From positions 1 through 41,929 of the forward strand of contig PLXO01000046.1 of NCBI GenBank assembly GCA_003151425.1: 41,929 nucleotides of DNA, written 5' to 3'. Under the pieces are notes generated by a model that did not search any database, was not told where the DNA came from, and was given only the letters and a program-made list of their open reading frames with translations. A program made the translations under genes and the position numbers. This DNA is from Acetobacteraceae bacterium (lineage in GTDB: Bacteria; Pseudomonadota; Alphaproteobacteria; Acetobacterales; Acetobacteraceae). Numbering within the stretch: position 1 is the first letter of the stretch; each line of letters opens with the position of its first letter. Shown here piece after piece: positions 24,160 through 32,811 of the stretch.

Positions 24160-24213
24160 TTGGTTCTCTCATCTCGGAAGCCAGTGCGTGACGAACATCA
24201 CCGCGCGATCTGT

Positions 24214-24244
24214 ACACCTCTCCCGCTCTTCGCGGGAGAGGTGT
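24214..24244. repeat. Palindromic CTCTCCCGCTCTTCGCGGGAGAG element
   Basis: ACACCTCTCCCGC and GCGGGAGAGGTGT form a near-perfect hairpin between the GST and permease genes. It is the same family as the element at 18563-18615. Confidence 0.8.
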
Positions 24245-24264
24245 TAGTGGCGCCCCAGTTGACC

Positions 24265-24993
24265 CTAATCCAACAGTTGATAGGCCGGATCGAAGCGCCG
24301 AACCACCTGCGTGATGGTCCAGCAACTGACGAAATACCCAGCGGCCAGCACGATGTAGAGCGGATAGGGCGCATAGACCGCGTTGTTCGTTACACTGACC
24401 GCCCGGAAGAAGTCCATCACGCCGATCGCATAGACCAGCGATGTCGTCTTGAACAGCGACACCAGTTGCGCGATCAGCGCCGGCAGCATGTTGCGCAGCG
24501 CCTGCGGCAGCACCACCAGGCGGAAGACGGCGAGCGTTCTCAGACCCAGCGCCCTCGCCGCCTCGCGCTGTGCCGCGGGCACCGAATACAGGCCCGCGCG
24601 CACGACCTCGGCGAGGTAGGCCGCGGCGATCACCGACAGCGAGCCCAGCGCGGCATTCCAGGCGCTGACCTGGCTGCCGGTCACCAGCGGCAGGGTGAAG
24701 TAGACCCAGAAGATAATCATCAGCTCCGGCGTCGCGCGCACCGCCTCGATCAGCAGGGTTGCAGCGCGGCGCGGCCAGGGTGGGCCGTAGACACGCAGCA
24801 GCGCCAGCGGCACCGCGGCGGCGCTTCCAATCGCCATGGCAATGATCGCCAGCCACCAACTGCGGCCGAGCGCCAGCAGCAGGAACTCCCACGACGGCGC
24901 AACACGCGTCCAGTCCAGCGTCGATACGAGCCATGCGGAGACGATCAGCGTGGCCGCCACCAGGACGCGCCAGATCCAGACTTGCGCATTCAT
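24265..24993 (-). CDS. Amino-acid ABC transporter permease (HisM/GlnP family)
   Basis: An inner-membrane subunit of 242 residues with about five or six hydrophobic helices and the binding-protein-dependent permease EAA loop (REAARALGLRTLAVFRLVVLPQALRNMLPALIAQ, about 145-178), which docks the ATPase. The family's LLIEAVRATPELMIIFWVYF is present. It forms a heterodimer with the 25049-25684 permease, and both have the amino-acid-type HEQRo signature. No ATP-binding gene accompanies them in this window. Tandem CCCGTCACCG units fill the 55-nt gap on its upstream side. Confidence 0.9.
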   Translation of the reverse strand: MNAQVWIWRVLVAATLIVSAWLVSTLDWTRVAPSWEFLLLALGRSWWLAIIAMAIGSAAAVPLALLRVYGPPWPRRAATLLIEAVRATPELMIIFWVYFTLPLVTGSQVSAWNAALGSLSVIAAAYLAEVVRAGLYSVPAAQREAARALGLRTLAVFRLVVLPQALRNMLPALIAQLVSLFKTTSLVYAIGVMDFFRAVSVTNNAVYAPYPLYIVLAAGYFVSCWTITQVVRRFDPAYQLLD

Positions 24994-25048
24994 TGCCCCG
25001 TCACCGTGCCCGTCACCGCTCCCGTCACCGCCCCAGCCACCACCCCCG

Positions 25049-25684
25049 TCATGGCATCGCCGTTTGGCGGCGCTGCAATCGGGTCATCGCGCCGATCACC
25101 GCGCCCGCCACCAGCATGTAGAGCAGCGTCGCCGCGGTCGCCGCCTCAAAGCCGCGAAACGTTTCGACGTTGATCTGCTGCGTCTGGAACGTCAGGTCAG
25201 CGACGCCGATCAGCGCCACCACCGAGGTATTCTTGATCACCGACACGTATTGCGAGGTCATCGGCGGCAGCATGACGCGCACCGTCTGCGGCAGGATGAT
25301 GCGGCGATACACCTGCCAGCGCTTCAGGCCGAGCGACAATCCGGCATCGAACTGGCCGCGTCCGACCGAGCGCAGGCCGGCGGCGGTCACGTCGGCGATA
25401 TAGGCGCTCTGATGCAGCACCAGGGCCGCGAGGGCCGCCGGCAGCGCCGGCAAGCCCACCACGAAATACAGAAAGAACAGTTTCACGATCAGCGGCAGGT
25501 TGCGCAACAACTCGGTGTAGGTCGCGGTCAGCCGCTGCAACAGGTAGGAGCCGCTGCCGCGCAGGCAGCCCACCATCACCCCGACCACCGTTGCACCGAG
25601 GATCGCGAGTGCCGAGACCGCCAGCGTGATCACCAAGCCGCCGGCGAGCGCCTCGCGGTACTCCCAAAGGATTGCCCAATCCAT
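25049..25684 (-). CDS. Amino-acid ABC transporter permease (HisQ/GlnP family)
   Basis: The partner permease, 211 residues, with the typical start MDWAILWEYREALAGGLVITLAVSA, the motif YTELLRNLPLIVKLFFLYFVVGLP and the EAA loop LGLKRWQVYRRIILPQTVRVMLPPMTSQYV. It should pair with the next permease and take substrate from one of the two binding proteins. It ends 55 nt before the next permease gene starts. Its ATG is 54 nt beyond the stop of the solute-binding gene, so all three are likely co-transcribed. Confidence 0.9.
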   Translation of the reverse strand: MDWAILWEYREALAGGLVITLAVSALAILGATVVGVMVGCLRGSGSYLLQRLTATYTELLRNLPLIVKLFFLYFVVGLPALPAALAALVLHQSAYIADVTAAGLRSVGRGQFDAGLSLGLKRWQVYRRIILPQTVRVMLPPMTSQYVSVIKNTSVVALIGVADLTFQTQQINVETFRGFEAATAATLLYMLVAGAVIGAMTRLQRRQTAMP

Positions 25685-25738
25685 GCGCGGTCAGCCCACG
25701 GGCGGCGCGCTCATTCGATCAGCCGAGAATCCGGACGC

Positions 25739-26644
25739 TCAATCAAGCTTCCAGGAATCCGGGCCCAGCAGCGTGTCGAGGAAGCCGTCGGGCAGCTTGT
25801 TCCATGGATCATCGGTTTTGCCGATCTCCATCGCGCGCGGCTGGATCTGACCGTAATCGCCGAGCGAGAAACTCGGCTCGACGGCGAACCATTTGACGTA
25901 GAGCTTCTGCAGCGTGCCCTCGATCCACATGCGCTGCAGTGCCCAGTCGAGCCAGTTGCGCCATTTCGAATCATCCTGACGCACCATGATGGCGTCGGGC
26001 GAGTTGGTCCATGGCGGGGTCATCGCCATCCCGCCGGCGCGGACGAACAGCACGGCGGCGTTCTGGTTGACGATGGCGGCATCGACGTCGCCCTTGCGCA
26101 GCGCGCCGGCGACATCGGACGCCTCATGGAACAATTGGAATTTCGCGCCCGGCGAGACCTGCTTCCAGCGATCGATGAAGCCGTCGCCCTGGACAGCGCC
26201 GATCATTTTGTTTGGGGTCTGATAGTCCTCGGGCCTGGTGCTGGCCCCGGCGTGAACCAGCAGCACGCCATTGTCCCAGATGTAGCTGTAGGTGAAATCC
26301 ACCACCTCGTTGCGCACCTTCTGCGGCGTGGTCACCGCGACCTCGGCATCGATGCGCCCGGTGGTCAGCAGCGGAATGCGCGAGGCCGCGGTGACCGGCA
26401 CGAAGGTCAGCTTGACGCCCATCCGGCGTGCCAGGTAGCGCGCGACATCGGCGCAGTAGCCGACCTGGCGTCCCTGCGCGTCGAGGTAGGCCGCGGGCGG
26501 CGAATCGGCGGTGATGCCCGCGAGGAACTCGCCGCGCTTCAACACTGTTTGCAGGGTGGACTCGGCGCGCGCGGCGCCGACGATCCAGCACGAGGCCAGC
26601 ATGACAATCGGTGCCAGAACCGCGACGCGACGCAACAGCTTCAT
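25739..26644 (-). CDS. Polar-amino-acid-type ABC solute-binding protein
   Basis: A 301-residue periplasmic receptor of the SBP_bac_3 family. It has a signal peptide (MKLLRRVAVLAPIVMLASCWIVGAARA), then LQTVLKRGEFLAGITADSPPAAYLDAQGRQVGYCADVARYLA, TGRIDAEVAVTTPQKVRNEVVDFTYSYI and GALRKGDVDAAIVNQ. It probably captures the same class of amino acid or opine as the other binding protein in the cluster. I start at ATG 26642-26644; an upstream TTG frame only lengthens a charged stretch before the signal peptide. It precedes both permease genes in one direction. Confidence 0.88.
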   Translation of the reverse strand: MKLLRRVAVLAPIVMLASCWIVGAARAESTLQTVLKRGEFLAGITADSPPAAYLDAQGRQVGYCADVARYLARRMGVKLTFVPVTAASRIPLLTTGRIDAEVAVTTPQKVRNEVVDFTYSYIWDNGVLLVHAGASTRPEDYQTPNKMIGAVQGDGFIDRWKQVSPGAKFQLFHEASDVAGALRKGDVDAAIVNQNAAVLFVRAGGMAMTPPWTNSPDAIMVRQDDSKWRNWLDWALQRMWIEGTLQKLYVKWFAVEPSFSLGDYGQIQPRAMEIGKTDDPWNKLPDGFLDTLLGPDSWKLD

Positions 26645-26803
26645 CCGGTATGCCTTATGTGCTCGATCTCGTTTCGACAAGCTTGGACCGGTTGCAGGGT
26701 TCCTCGCAAGGCGGCACTCGGATCAGATGCATGGGGCCCCGGTGCAATCGGTGGCAACGGCCGCGCGGACCCGGGCGATAGCGGCGGAGCCGCAGGCCAG
26801 CGC

Positions 26804-27691
26804 CTATCGCTGGACGGGTGCCAGCCCAGCTTTGGCCGCAATCACGCTGGCGACCGATGCCCAGTCCTTCTCGCCAAGCCCGGCTTCCATCGCTTCCGTG
26901 AAGTGATCATGCACGAGATCCGCGAGCGGCAATGGCACCTGCAATGCGCCAGCGGCCGCACGCGCAAGGTCGATATCCTTCAATCCCAGCCTGAGAGAGA
27001 GGCCAGGCGGCTCATATGTCTCGGTCACGATGAGCTTGCCGTAGCCCTGGTAGACCGGTGCGGCAAACAACGAGTTCGTCAATACGTCATGGAACTGAGC
27101 CGGATCGATCCCGCCCTTGCGCACGAGCGCCAGCGCTTCGCCCATGGTCTCGATCGCCGCCGCGATCATGAAATTGCCGGCGACCTTGAACAGATTGGCC
27201 TGTTCCGGTGCGGTTCCGACAGCGGCGGTGCGGCGGCCGACCGCGCCGAACACAGGTCCGAGTTTTTCGATGTTGCCCGGTGCCCCGGCGACGACAAGAA
27301 TCAGGTTTCCCGCAGCGGCTACGTCGGGTCGACCAAACACCGGCGAGGCGACATAACCCAGGCCGCGTGCTGCGTGCGCGGCGGCCATCTGGCGCGCGAA
27401 CTCGATCGAGACCGTTGCGAGATTGGCGTGAACCAGTCCGGGCACTGCACGATCGAGCAGGGCGCCATCAAGCCCGACCGCTTGAATGGCCGCATCGCTT
27501 GCCAGCATGGACAACACGCAGTCGCCCTGCATCGCGTCTTCCGGCGTGTTCGCCGCAACGGCGCCTTTCGCGACGAGCGCCGCGACCGGGTCAGGCGATC
27601 GGTTCCAGACGGTCACAGCGTGTCCGGCGCCCAGAATGCGTGCCGCAATGGCCGATCCCATCTTGCCAAGCCCAATGAAGCCGACCTTCAT
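26804..27691 (-). CDS. Beta-hydroxyacid dehydrogenase (3-hydroxyisobutyrate DH family)
   Basis: The 295-residue protein begins MKVGFIGLGKMGSAIAARILGAGHAVTVWNRS, the Rossmann NAD(P) site of the 6-phosphogluconate/3-hydroxyisobutyrate dehydrogenase superfamily. The catalytic lysine region is present as KVAGNFMIAAAIETMGEALAL (Lys near residue 169), as is the conserved GLKDIDLARAAA. A YVASPVFGRPDVAAAGNLILVVAGAP segment fills the substrate-binding position. It oxidises or reduces a beta-hydroxy acid or a related aldehyde. It leads the minus-strand catabolic set and could process the keto product of the oxidase, although the 159-nt gap leaves operon membership open. Confidence 0.88.
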   Translation of the reverse strand: MKVGFIGLGKMGSAIAARILGAGHAVTVWNRSPDPVAALVAKGAVAANTPEDAMQGDCVLSMLASDAAIQAVGLDGALLDRAVPGLVHANLATVSIEFARQMAAAHAARGLGYVASPVFGRPDVAAAGNLILVVAGAPGNIEKLGPVFGAVGRRTAAVGTAPEQANLFKVAGNFMIAAAIETMGEALALVRKGGIDPAQFHDVLTNSLFAAPVYQGYGKLIVTETYEPPGLSLRLGLKDIDLARAAAGALQVPLPLADLVHDHFTEAMEAGLGEKDWASVASVIAAKAGLAPVQR

Positions 27692-27939
27692 GCGACCCTC
27701 CCTTTTCCAGCCCCGGCGCGATCCGCGGCGCAGCCATCATATCACCCGCCGTCTCCGTTATGCGCCCACGGGCGGCGCCATCTCCGTTATGCATCTTTGC
27801 TTGCAGTCGCGGCGCGACATTTGGAAGCGCGACAATGGCCGCGACGGGCATCCGCGTCGCTTCAGGCTTGCGCGCACGGCGCCGTTGTCCGGCCCCGTTC
27901 TTGCTAGGCTGCACGCAGCCCCACGACGGAGACCACCGC

Positions 27940-29286
27940 ATGAAAAAGCGGATGCACCTCGCCTTCGACTATTCGTACATCCACATGGACGGCCGCTGGC
28001 GCATGCCCGGCGCGTGGCCGAACATGACCTACCCCGACGTCGCCATGTTCGAGGAAATGGCGCGCACCGCCGAACGCGGCAAGTTCGACATGCTGTTCTC
28101 CGGCGATGGCACCGGCGTGCCGAGCACCTGGCAGGACTCGCGCGATGCGGCGGTGCGCTGGGGCATCTCCTGGCCGCGCCAGGACCTGGCACCGCTGTCG
28201 GTGGCGATGGCGCGCGTGACAAAGCATCTGGGATTCGGCGTCACCTACTCCACCACGTTCATGCATCCCTACTACCTGGCGCGGCTGTTCAACTCGCTGG
28301 ACCACGTCACCGGCGGGCGCATTGCATTCAACGTCATCACCTCCACGCGGCGGTCGGACTTCGCGAATTACGGCTACGACGAGATCCCCGGCCACGGCGA
28401 GCGCTACGACCGGATGGAGGAGTTCATCGATGTCTGCCGCATGCTGTGGGACAGCGTCGAGCCGGATGCGATGCTGTGGGACCACGCGACCGGCCAGGTC
28501 GGCGATCCGAAGAAGGTGCACGACGTCGCGCATCACGGGAAATTCTTCAAGGTCAGCGGGCCGCTGAACACGCCGCCCTCGCCACAGGGACGGCCGCTGC
28601 TGCTGCAGGCCGGGGGATCGGGGCGCGGCATTCGCGCCGCGGCCTATGTCGCCGACATGGCATTCGGCGCCGACATGCCGCTGGCGTTGCAGATCGCGCA
28701 ACGCAAGGCGCTGGACGCGGCGGTCGCGGCGCTGGGGCGCGATCCGCGAAGCATGGGTATCGTCTGGCAGCAGCCCACGGTCGTCGCGGAAACCGAGCGC
28801 GAGGCCGTCGCGCAGCGCGAGCGTCTGCTGACGGCAATCCCGCCGGAGGGCGCCGGGGTCTATCTGTCGCACAACTCGGGGTACGATTTCTCGACGTTAC
28901 CGGAACGATTCACCCTCGGGGCGCTGCACAAGGAGATCGTCGCCAGCCAAGCCTCGCCGGTCGGTTTCGTGCGCGAGCTGATCGTCACGCTCGGCGCCGA
29001 TGCCGAGATCACCCGCAAGGAGTTCTTCGAGCACGGCATGCGTTTCGCCACCGGCTACGAGCGCACCGTGGCCGGCACGGCGGCGCAGGTGGCGGACCAC
29101 ATGGAACACGCATTCGAGGCCACCGGCAGCCGCGGCGGCTTCATGCTGGGGCACGTCGTGTCGATGCCGGGCGATCTCGCGGCGATCGTCGAGCTGCTGG
29201 TGCCGGAGCTGCAACGTCGCGGACGGTTCCGCACCGAATACAAGGGCACGACACTGCGCGACAACCTGTTCGACGACGCCGAGTGA
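27940..29286 (+). CDS. Luciferase-like FMN monooxygenase (NtaA/SnaA/DszA type)
   Basis: The 448-residue flavin-dependent monooxygenase matches the NtaA/SnaA/DszA branch of the bacterial luciferase superfamily: MKKRMHLAFDYSYIHMDGRWRMPG, LGFGVTYSTTFMHPYYLARLFNSLDHVTGGRIAFNVITS and ERYDRMEEFIDVCRMLWDSV. These enzymes use FMNH2 from a separate reductase to break C-S or C-N bonds (sulfur or aminopolycarboxylate compounds). The substrate here is unknown. GGAG precedes the ATG at 27940 by about 9 nt. It lies alone on the plus strand, divergent from the beta-hydroxyacid dehydrogenase. Confidence 0.88.
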   Translation: MKKRMHLAFDYSYIHMDGRWRMPGAWPNMTYPDVAMFEEMARTAERGKFDMLFSGDGTGVPSTWQDSRDAAVRWGISWPRQDLAPLSVAMARVTKHLGFGVTYSTTFMHPYYLARLFNSLDHVTGGRIAFNVITSTRRSDFANYGYDEIPGHGERYDRMEEFIDVCRMLWDSVEPDAMLWDHATGQVGDPKKVHDVAHHGKFFKVSGPLNTPPSPQGRPLLLQAGGSGRGIRAAAYVADMAFGADMPLALQIAQRKALDAAVAALGRDPRSMGIVWQQPTVVAETEREAVAQRERLLTAIPPEGAGVYLSHNSGYDFSTLPERFTLGALHKEIVASQASPVGFVRELIVTLGADAEITRKEFFEHGMRFATGYERTVAGTAAQVADHMEHAFEATGSRGGFMLGHVVSMPGDLAAIVELLVPELQRRGRFRTEYKGTTLRDNLFDDAE

Positions 29287-29401
29287 TGCAGGCCACGTCG
29301 GTATCGGGCCGTTCCAACCGTCATAGCCGACCCGGGGGCAGGCCATGACGAGGGGACCGATTAGGCACCCGGGGGACGTCAATACTTTTGGCCGATTGGT
29401 A

Positions 29402-30592
29402 TTAGACCGTCGCCGCTGCCACCCGCGCCCGCGCCGCCCAGTGCCAGGCGACCAGGACCAACGCGACCACCACGGGCGGCAGCACACTCAGGTTCAATGC
29501 ATCCCAGCCGAACGTTGCGTGAATGGCACCGGAGCCGAACGCGGTCAGTGCGACGGTGCCGAAGACGATGAAATCATTGGTCGCCTGCACGCGCACCCGC
29601 TCGTGCGACTCATAGGCCGTGGACAGCAGCGTCGTGCCGCCGACGAACATGAAGTTCCAGCCGATCCCCAGCAGGATCAGCGCGGCCATGAACGTGCCCA
29701 GCACCGGCGCATAGGCAATGTTCACCGCGACGCACAGTGCGGTGATCAGCGCGCCGGCGCAGATCACCTGGTGCACGCCGAAGCGCTGGATGATCCGCCC
29801 GGTGACGAAGCCCGGCAGGAACATGGCGATCGAGTGGGCGCGGATCACGTCGGCGCTGGCGCCTACACCGAAGCCGCACAGCAGCATCTGCAGCGGGGTC
29901 GAGGCCATCACCAGGTTCATCGTCCCGTAGCCGACCACCGCCGCGACGACCGCGGTGATGAAGCTCGGCCGGGCGATGATGGCGCGGAACGGCACCACGA
30001 CGCGGCGGCGCTCCGGTGGCGGCGGCACACGGATGAACAGCAGCAGGATCGCCGTCAGCGTCGGCAGCACCGGCAGGCAGAGATAGGTCGCCAGGAAGCG
30101 CAAGTCCGTCACCCCGTCGGCGGCGATCAGCCCGTTGGTCCGCTTGACGATCTCCGGGCCTATCAGCGCCGCCACCACGCCGCCGGCCAGCACCAACGAG
30201 ATGGCGCGGGCGCGGGCCTCCGGCGCCGCCACCTCGGCCGCGGCGAAGCGCAGGTGCTGGGAGATGCCGAAGCCAAGCCCCGCCGGCAGGGCGGCGAAGC
30301 AGTACAGCATGAAGTCGCCGCGCCAGATCGCCAGGGCAAAGGACAGGCTGCCCAGGATCGACAGCGCGCAGCCCAGCCAGAAGCCGGGCTTGCGCCCCAG
30401 GCGCGCGAAGATGATGCCGGCGGGAATGGAGGCGGTCATCACGCCGACCATCTGGATCCCCATCGGCAGCGTGTTCAGCGCCTTGTCCACTGCCAAAGCG
30501 TGACCGACCAGGGAGGCCATGACCACCTGCCCGGCCATCACGGCGTTCATCAGCGCCTGACAGGCGAACAACAGCCAGACGTTACGATTCAC
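29402..30592 (-). CDS. MFS transporter
   Basis: A 396-residue major-facilitator protein with about 12 hydrophobic helices, the loop 2-3 signature IIFARLGRKPGFWLG and the equivalent GRIIQRFGVHQ between helices 8 and 9. The substrate is unknown. It lies 35 nt beyond the thiL stop in the same direction; co-transcription is possible but a functional link to thiamine is not shown. The closing sequence is a short, basic, alanine-rich tail. Confidence 0.88.
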   Translation of the reverse strand: MNRNVWLLFACQALMNAVMAGQVVMASLVGHALAVDKALNTLPMGIQMVGVMTASIPAGIIFARLGRKPGFWLGCALSILGSLSFALAIWRGDFMLYCFAALPAGLGFGISQHLRFAAAEVAAPEARARAISLVLAGGVVAALIGPEIVKRTNGLIAADGVTDLRFLATYLCLPVLPTLTAILLLFIRVPPPPERRRVVVPFRAIIARPSFITAVVAAVVGYGTMNLVMASTPLQMLLCGFGVGASADVIRAHSIAMFLPGFVTGRIIQRFGVHQVICAGALITALCVAVNIAYAPVLGTFMAALILLGIGWNFMFVGGTTLLSTAYESHERVRVQATNDFIVFGTVALTAFGSGAIHATFGWDALNLSVLPPVVVALVLVAWHWAARARVAAATV

Positions 30593-30627
30593 GTGGGCGA
30601 TTCATTCGTTGTCTTGGCGTTCCGTGG

Positions 30628-31605
30628 TCAGAAGTGGCTCCAGCCCGGCCGGTCGAACGAGATCGGTTGGCCGCCCGCGTCGCGGACCATGACGCCGGGC
30701 GCGCCCAGACGGAAGCTGCCGATACGCGTGACTGGTATGCCCGCCGCTTGCGCCGCCTGTTGCAGCGCCGCCTCGCGCGCCGGCGGGACCGCCAGCAGCA
30801 GTTCGTAGTCGTCGCCGCCGGTCAGGCAGGTGGCCAGCCAGTCGGGGCCGGCAGCGCGGGCGGCGTCGGACAATGGGACCAGGGCGGCCTCGATCTCGGC
30901 TTGCAGCCCGGCGGCGCGGCCCAACCTCGCGGCGCGGCACAGATGGCCAAGGTCCTGCACCAGCCCGTCCGACACATCCATCCCGGCGGAGGCGATGCCG
31001 GCGATCGGCACCCCGAGGCGCGGCCGCGGCAGGCGGTAGCGGTCGAGCAGGTGGCCGGTCGGGTCGCCCAGTCTGCCCTGCGCCACGGCCAGGCCCAGCG
31101 CCCCGTCGCCGATCGTGCCGGTGACCCAGATGCCGTCCCCGGCCCGCGAGCCAGTCCGGCGCACCATCCGTCCGGGCGCGACGTGGCCGACGGCGGTCAG
31201 CGATAGGCTGATCGGGCCGGGCGTGGAGGTGGTGTCGCCGCCGAGCAGGGTGATTGCGAACTCGGCCTGATCCGCCGCCAGCCCCGCTGCGAAGCCGGCG
31301 AGCCAGGCGTCCGGCGTGCCGCGCGGCACCGAGACGGTCATAAGATAGCCCAGCGGCGTCGCACCCTTTGCCGCCAGGTCCGACAGGTTCACCCGCAGCA
31401 GCTTGCGCCCGACGAGGTCCGCCGGGTCATCGGGTAGGAAATGCACGCCGGCGACCATGGCGTCGACGGTCAGCACCAGATCCCGGAACGGCGGCGGGAT
31501 CAGCAGTGCGGCGTCATCGCCGAGATCGAGCGCCCCGGGACCGGCCAGCGGACGGAAATGCCGCGCGATCAGCGCGAATTCGGCGGGGAGCGTTGGGTCC
31601 GGCAC
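30628..31605 (-). CDS. thiL: Thiamine-monophosphate kinase
   Basis: ThiL phosphorylates thiamine monophosphate to the active cofactor thiamine diphosphate. The 325-residue protein shows the PurM-like fold motifs: LDLGDDAALL, LTVDAMVAGVHF, RVNLSDLAAKGATPLGYLMT, LLGGDTTSTPG, DVSDGLVQDL and TGGDDYELLLAVP. It starts at a GTG (MPDPTLPAEF), 27 nt after the small coiled-coil gene stop, so the two are likely co-transcribed. The sequence appears complete and of normal length. Confidence 0.95.
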   Translation of the reverse strand: MPDPTLPAEFALIARHFRPLAGPGALDLGDDAALLIPPPFRDLVLTVDAMVAGVHFLPDDPADLVGRKLLRVNLSDLAAKGATPLGYLMTVSVPRGTPDAWLAGFAAGLAADQAEFAITLLGGDTTSTPGPISLSLTAVGHVAPGRMVRRTGSRAGDGIWVTGTIGDGALGLAVAQGRLGDPTGHLLDRYRLPRPRLGVPIAGIASAGMDVSDGLVQDLGHLCRAARLGRAAGLQAEIEAALVPLSDAARAAGPDWLATCLTGGDDYELLLAVPPAREAALQQAAQAAGIPVTRIGSFRLGAPGVMVRDAGGQPISFDRPGWSHF

Positions 31606-31632
31606 GCTAGGTCAGTCCGGCATCTTGGGCGG

Positions 31633-31881
31633 TCACTCGTTGGCGGAGCGATCGGTCGCCTTCGGGCCGCGCTCGATCCGGTCCAGGCGGGACTGTAGGC
31701 GGTCCAGTGCGACCCTGGTGGCCGCATGATGAATCGCCTCCGTGGCCTCCAACGCGGCCAGCTGTTGCTCCAGCCGTGTCACGCGATGGCGCAGATCGCG
31801 GAGGTCGCCCGTGAGCCCGTCCACCTTGGCGTTGAGCCTGAGGAGGAATTCCAGCACCAGGGGGTCACGGTTTTCGCTCAT
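31633..31881 (-). CDS. Small coiled-coil protein of unknown function
   Basis: An 82-residue, charged, helical protein: VLEFLLRLNAKVDGLTGDLRDLRHRVTRLEQQLAALEA then RVALDRLQSRLDRIERG, with heptad Leu/Val/Ile spacing. There is no signal peptide or membrane segment. It lies just upstream of thiL in the same direction, 27 nt away. I cannot assign a function; similar short coiled-coil proteins are common and often unnamed. Confidence 0.65.
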   Translation of the reverse strand: MSENRDPLVLEFLLRLNAKVDGLTGDLRDLRHRVTRLEQQLAALEATEAIHHAATRVALDRLQSRLDRIERGPKATDRSANE

Positions 31882-31918
31882 GCGTGCATCCTAGGCCATG
31901 ATCGGGTTCACGAACATA

Positions 31919-32590
31919 TCATGCCAGCGCCGGTAGCGGTCGGTGAGATCCTTTGCGGCCAAGGACCATGTCAACATACGCATGACAGCACGCTTCGGCC
32001 TTATCGGGTGCGATGGCTTCGGGATCAGCGGCCCAACCGACCCATAATCCTTCGACGAGCTGGGAGAACGTTAAGGCGGTGCGATCCGAGTCCAGGTCAA
32101 TGCCGCTGTTGTTTGCCGCGCGAGAGAAGAGGCGGCCGACGCCTGCCCGATAGTCTCGGCAGATCGTGCGGTAAAGGTCCGCGCGTGCGCGCGACCAACG
32201 GGCGGCACCGGTCAAAGCGACCCAAACGGCGACCTTGTCCGGCATGAAGCCCGGGGCGTGAAGCTCGCAGCGATCAGGGCATGCAGTCGCGCTGCCGGAT
32301 CGTTGCCGCGTGTGCGGCGGATCGGATCGCCGCGCCGAGTTCGGCCGCGACCGTCTTTACTGCCTCAAGGAGAAGGTCGTCCTTGCCGGCGAAGTAATGG
32401 CCGATCAGGCCGCGTGAAAGCCGGCTCGTTCGCAAATTGTCGCGACGGTGACGGCATCGTATCCAAATGCGGCGATGTCTTGGATCTCGGCATCGATCAA
32501 ATCGCGACGTCGTACCTCGGCGATGCGCGAGGGTTTTCGCTGCTGACGAACCCTGACGGTTGGATCGGCGACGTTTCCCGGCCCGATCAT
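31919..32590 (-). pseudogene. TetR/BetI-type transcriptional regulator, frameshifted
   Basis: The N-terminal helix-turn-helix (RRDLIDAEIQDIAAFGYDAVTVATICERAG, from the ATG at 32588-32590) runs until a frameshift near 32408. The sense then resumes as RGLIGHYFAGKDDLLLEAVKTVAAELGAAIR, is interrupted again near 32300-32350 and once more near 32245, and ends as FMPDKVAVWVALTGAARWSRARA... to 31919. The FMPDKVAVWVA segment is typical of BetI-like repressors. At least three lesions make it non-functional. It lies between thiL/coiled-coil and the acyl-CoA synthetase operon, whose regulator it may once have been (inference). Confidence 0.78.
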
Positions 32591-32686
32591 GGGGCCGCCA
32601 ATCCGGGATGGCCGGTCATGCGGTGGGAGCACCGGATCGTTCCGTGTAGGGTCCAAGAGTCGCATGGATGTTGGTCCCTGGCTCAC

Positions 32687-32809
32687 TTCTCCCCCTCCCC
32701 TTGAGGGAGGGGGGCGGGGGGAGGGGTCGCCGCGGCACGCTATTGGGAAACTTGGGTGCCGCGGCGACCCCTCCCCCCATCCCCCTCCCTCACAAGGGGA
32801 GGGGGAGAA
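32687..32809. repeat. Long inverted repeat, arms about 53 bp
   Basis: Left arm 32687-32738 starts TTCTCCCCCTCCCCTTGAGG and ends GTCGCCGCGGCAC; right arm 32756-32809 is its near-exact reverse complement, with a loop of about 17 nt. It ends 3 nt from the stop of the acyl-CoA synthetase gene, so it may also act as a strong transcript end. It belongs with the CCCTCCCC-type elements at 21826 and 39406. Confidence 0.85.
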
Positions 32810-32811
32810 CG

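Noticed and set aside
19132..25173. A very long plus-strand open frame (about 2000 codons) across the amino-acid oxidation cluster
   Set aside because: It is antisense to several well-supported genes and has His/Arg/Gln-rich, family-less composition. It reflects high GC and scarcity of stop codons, not a gene. The same applies to the long plus frames at 3711-6374, 15603-17636 and 24836-27907.
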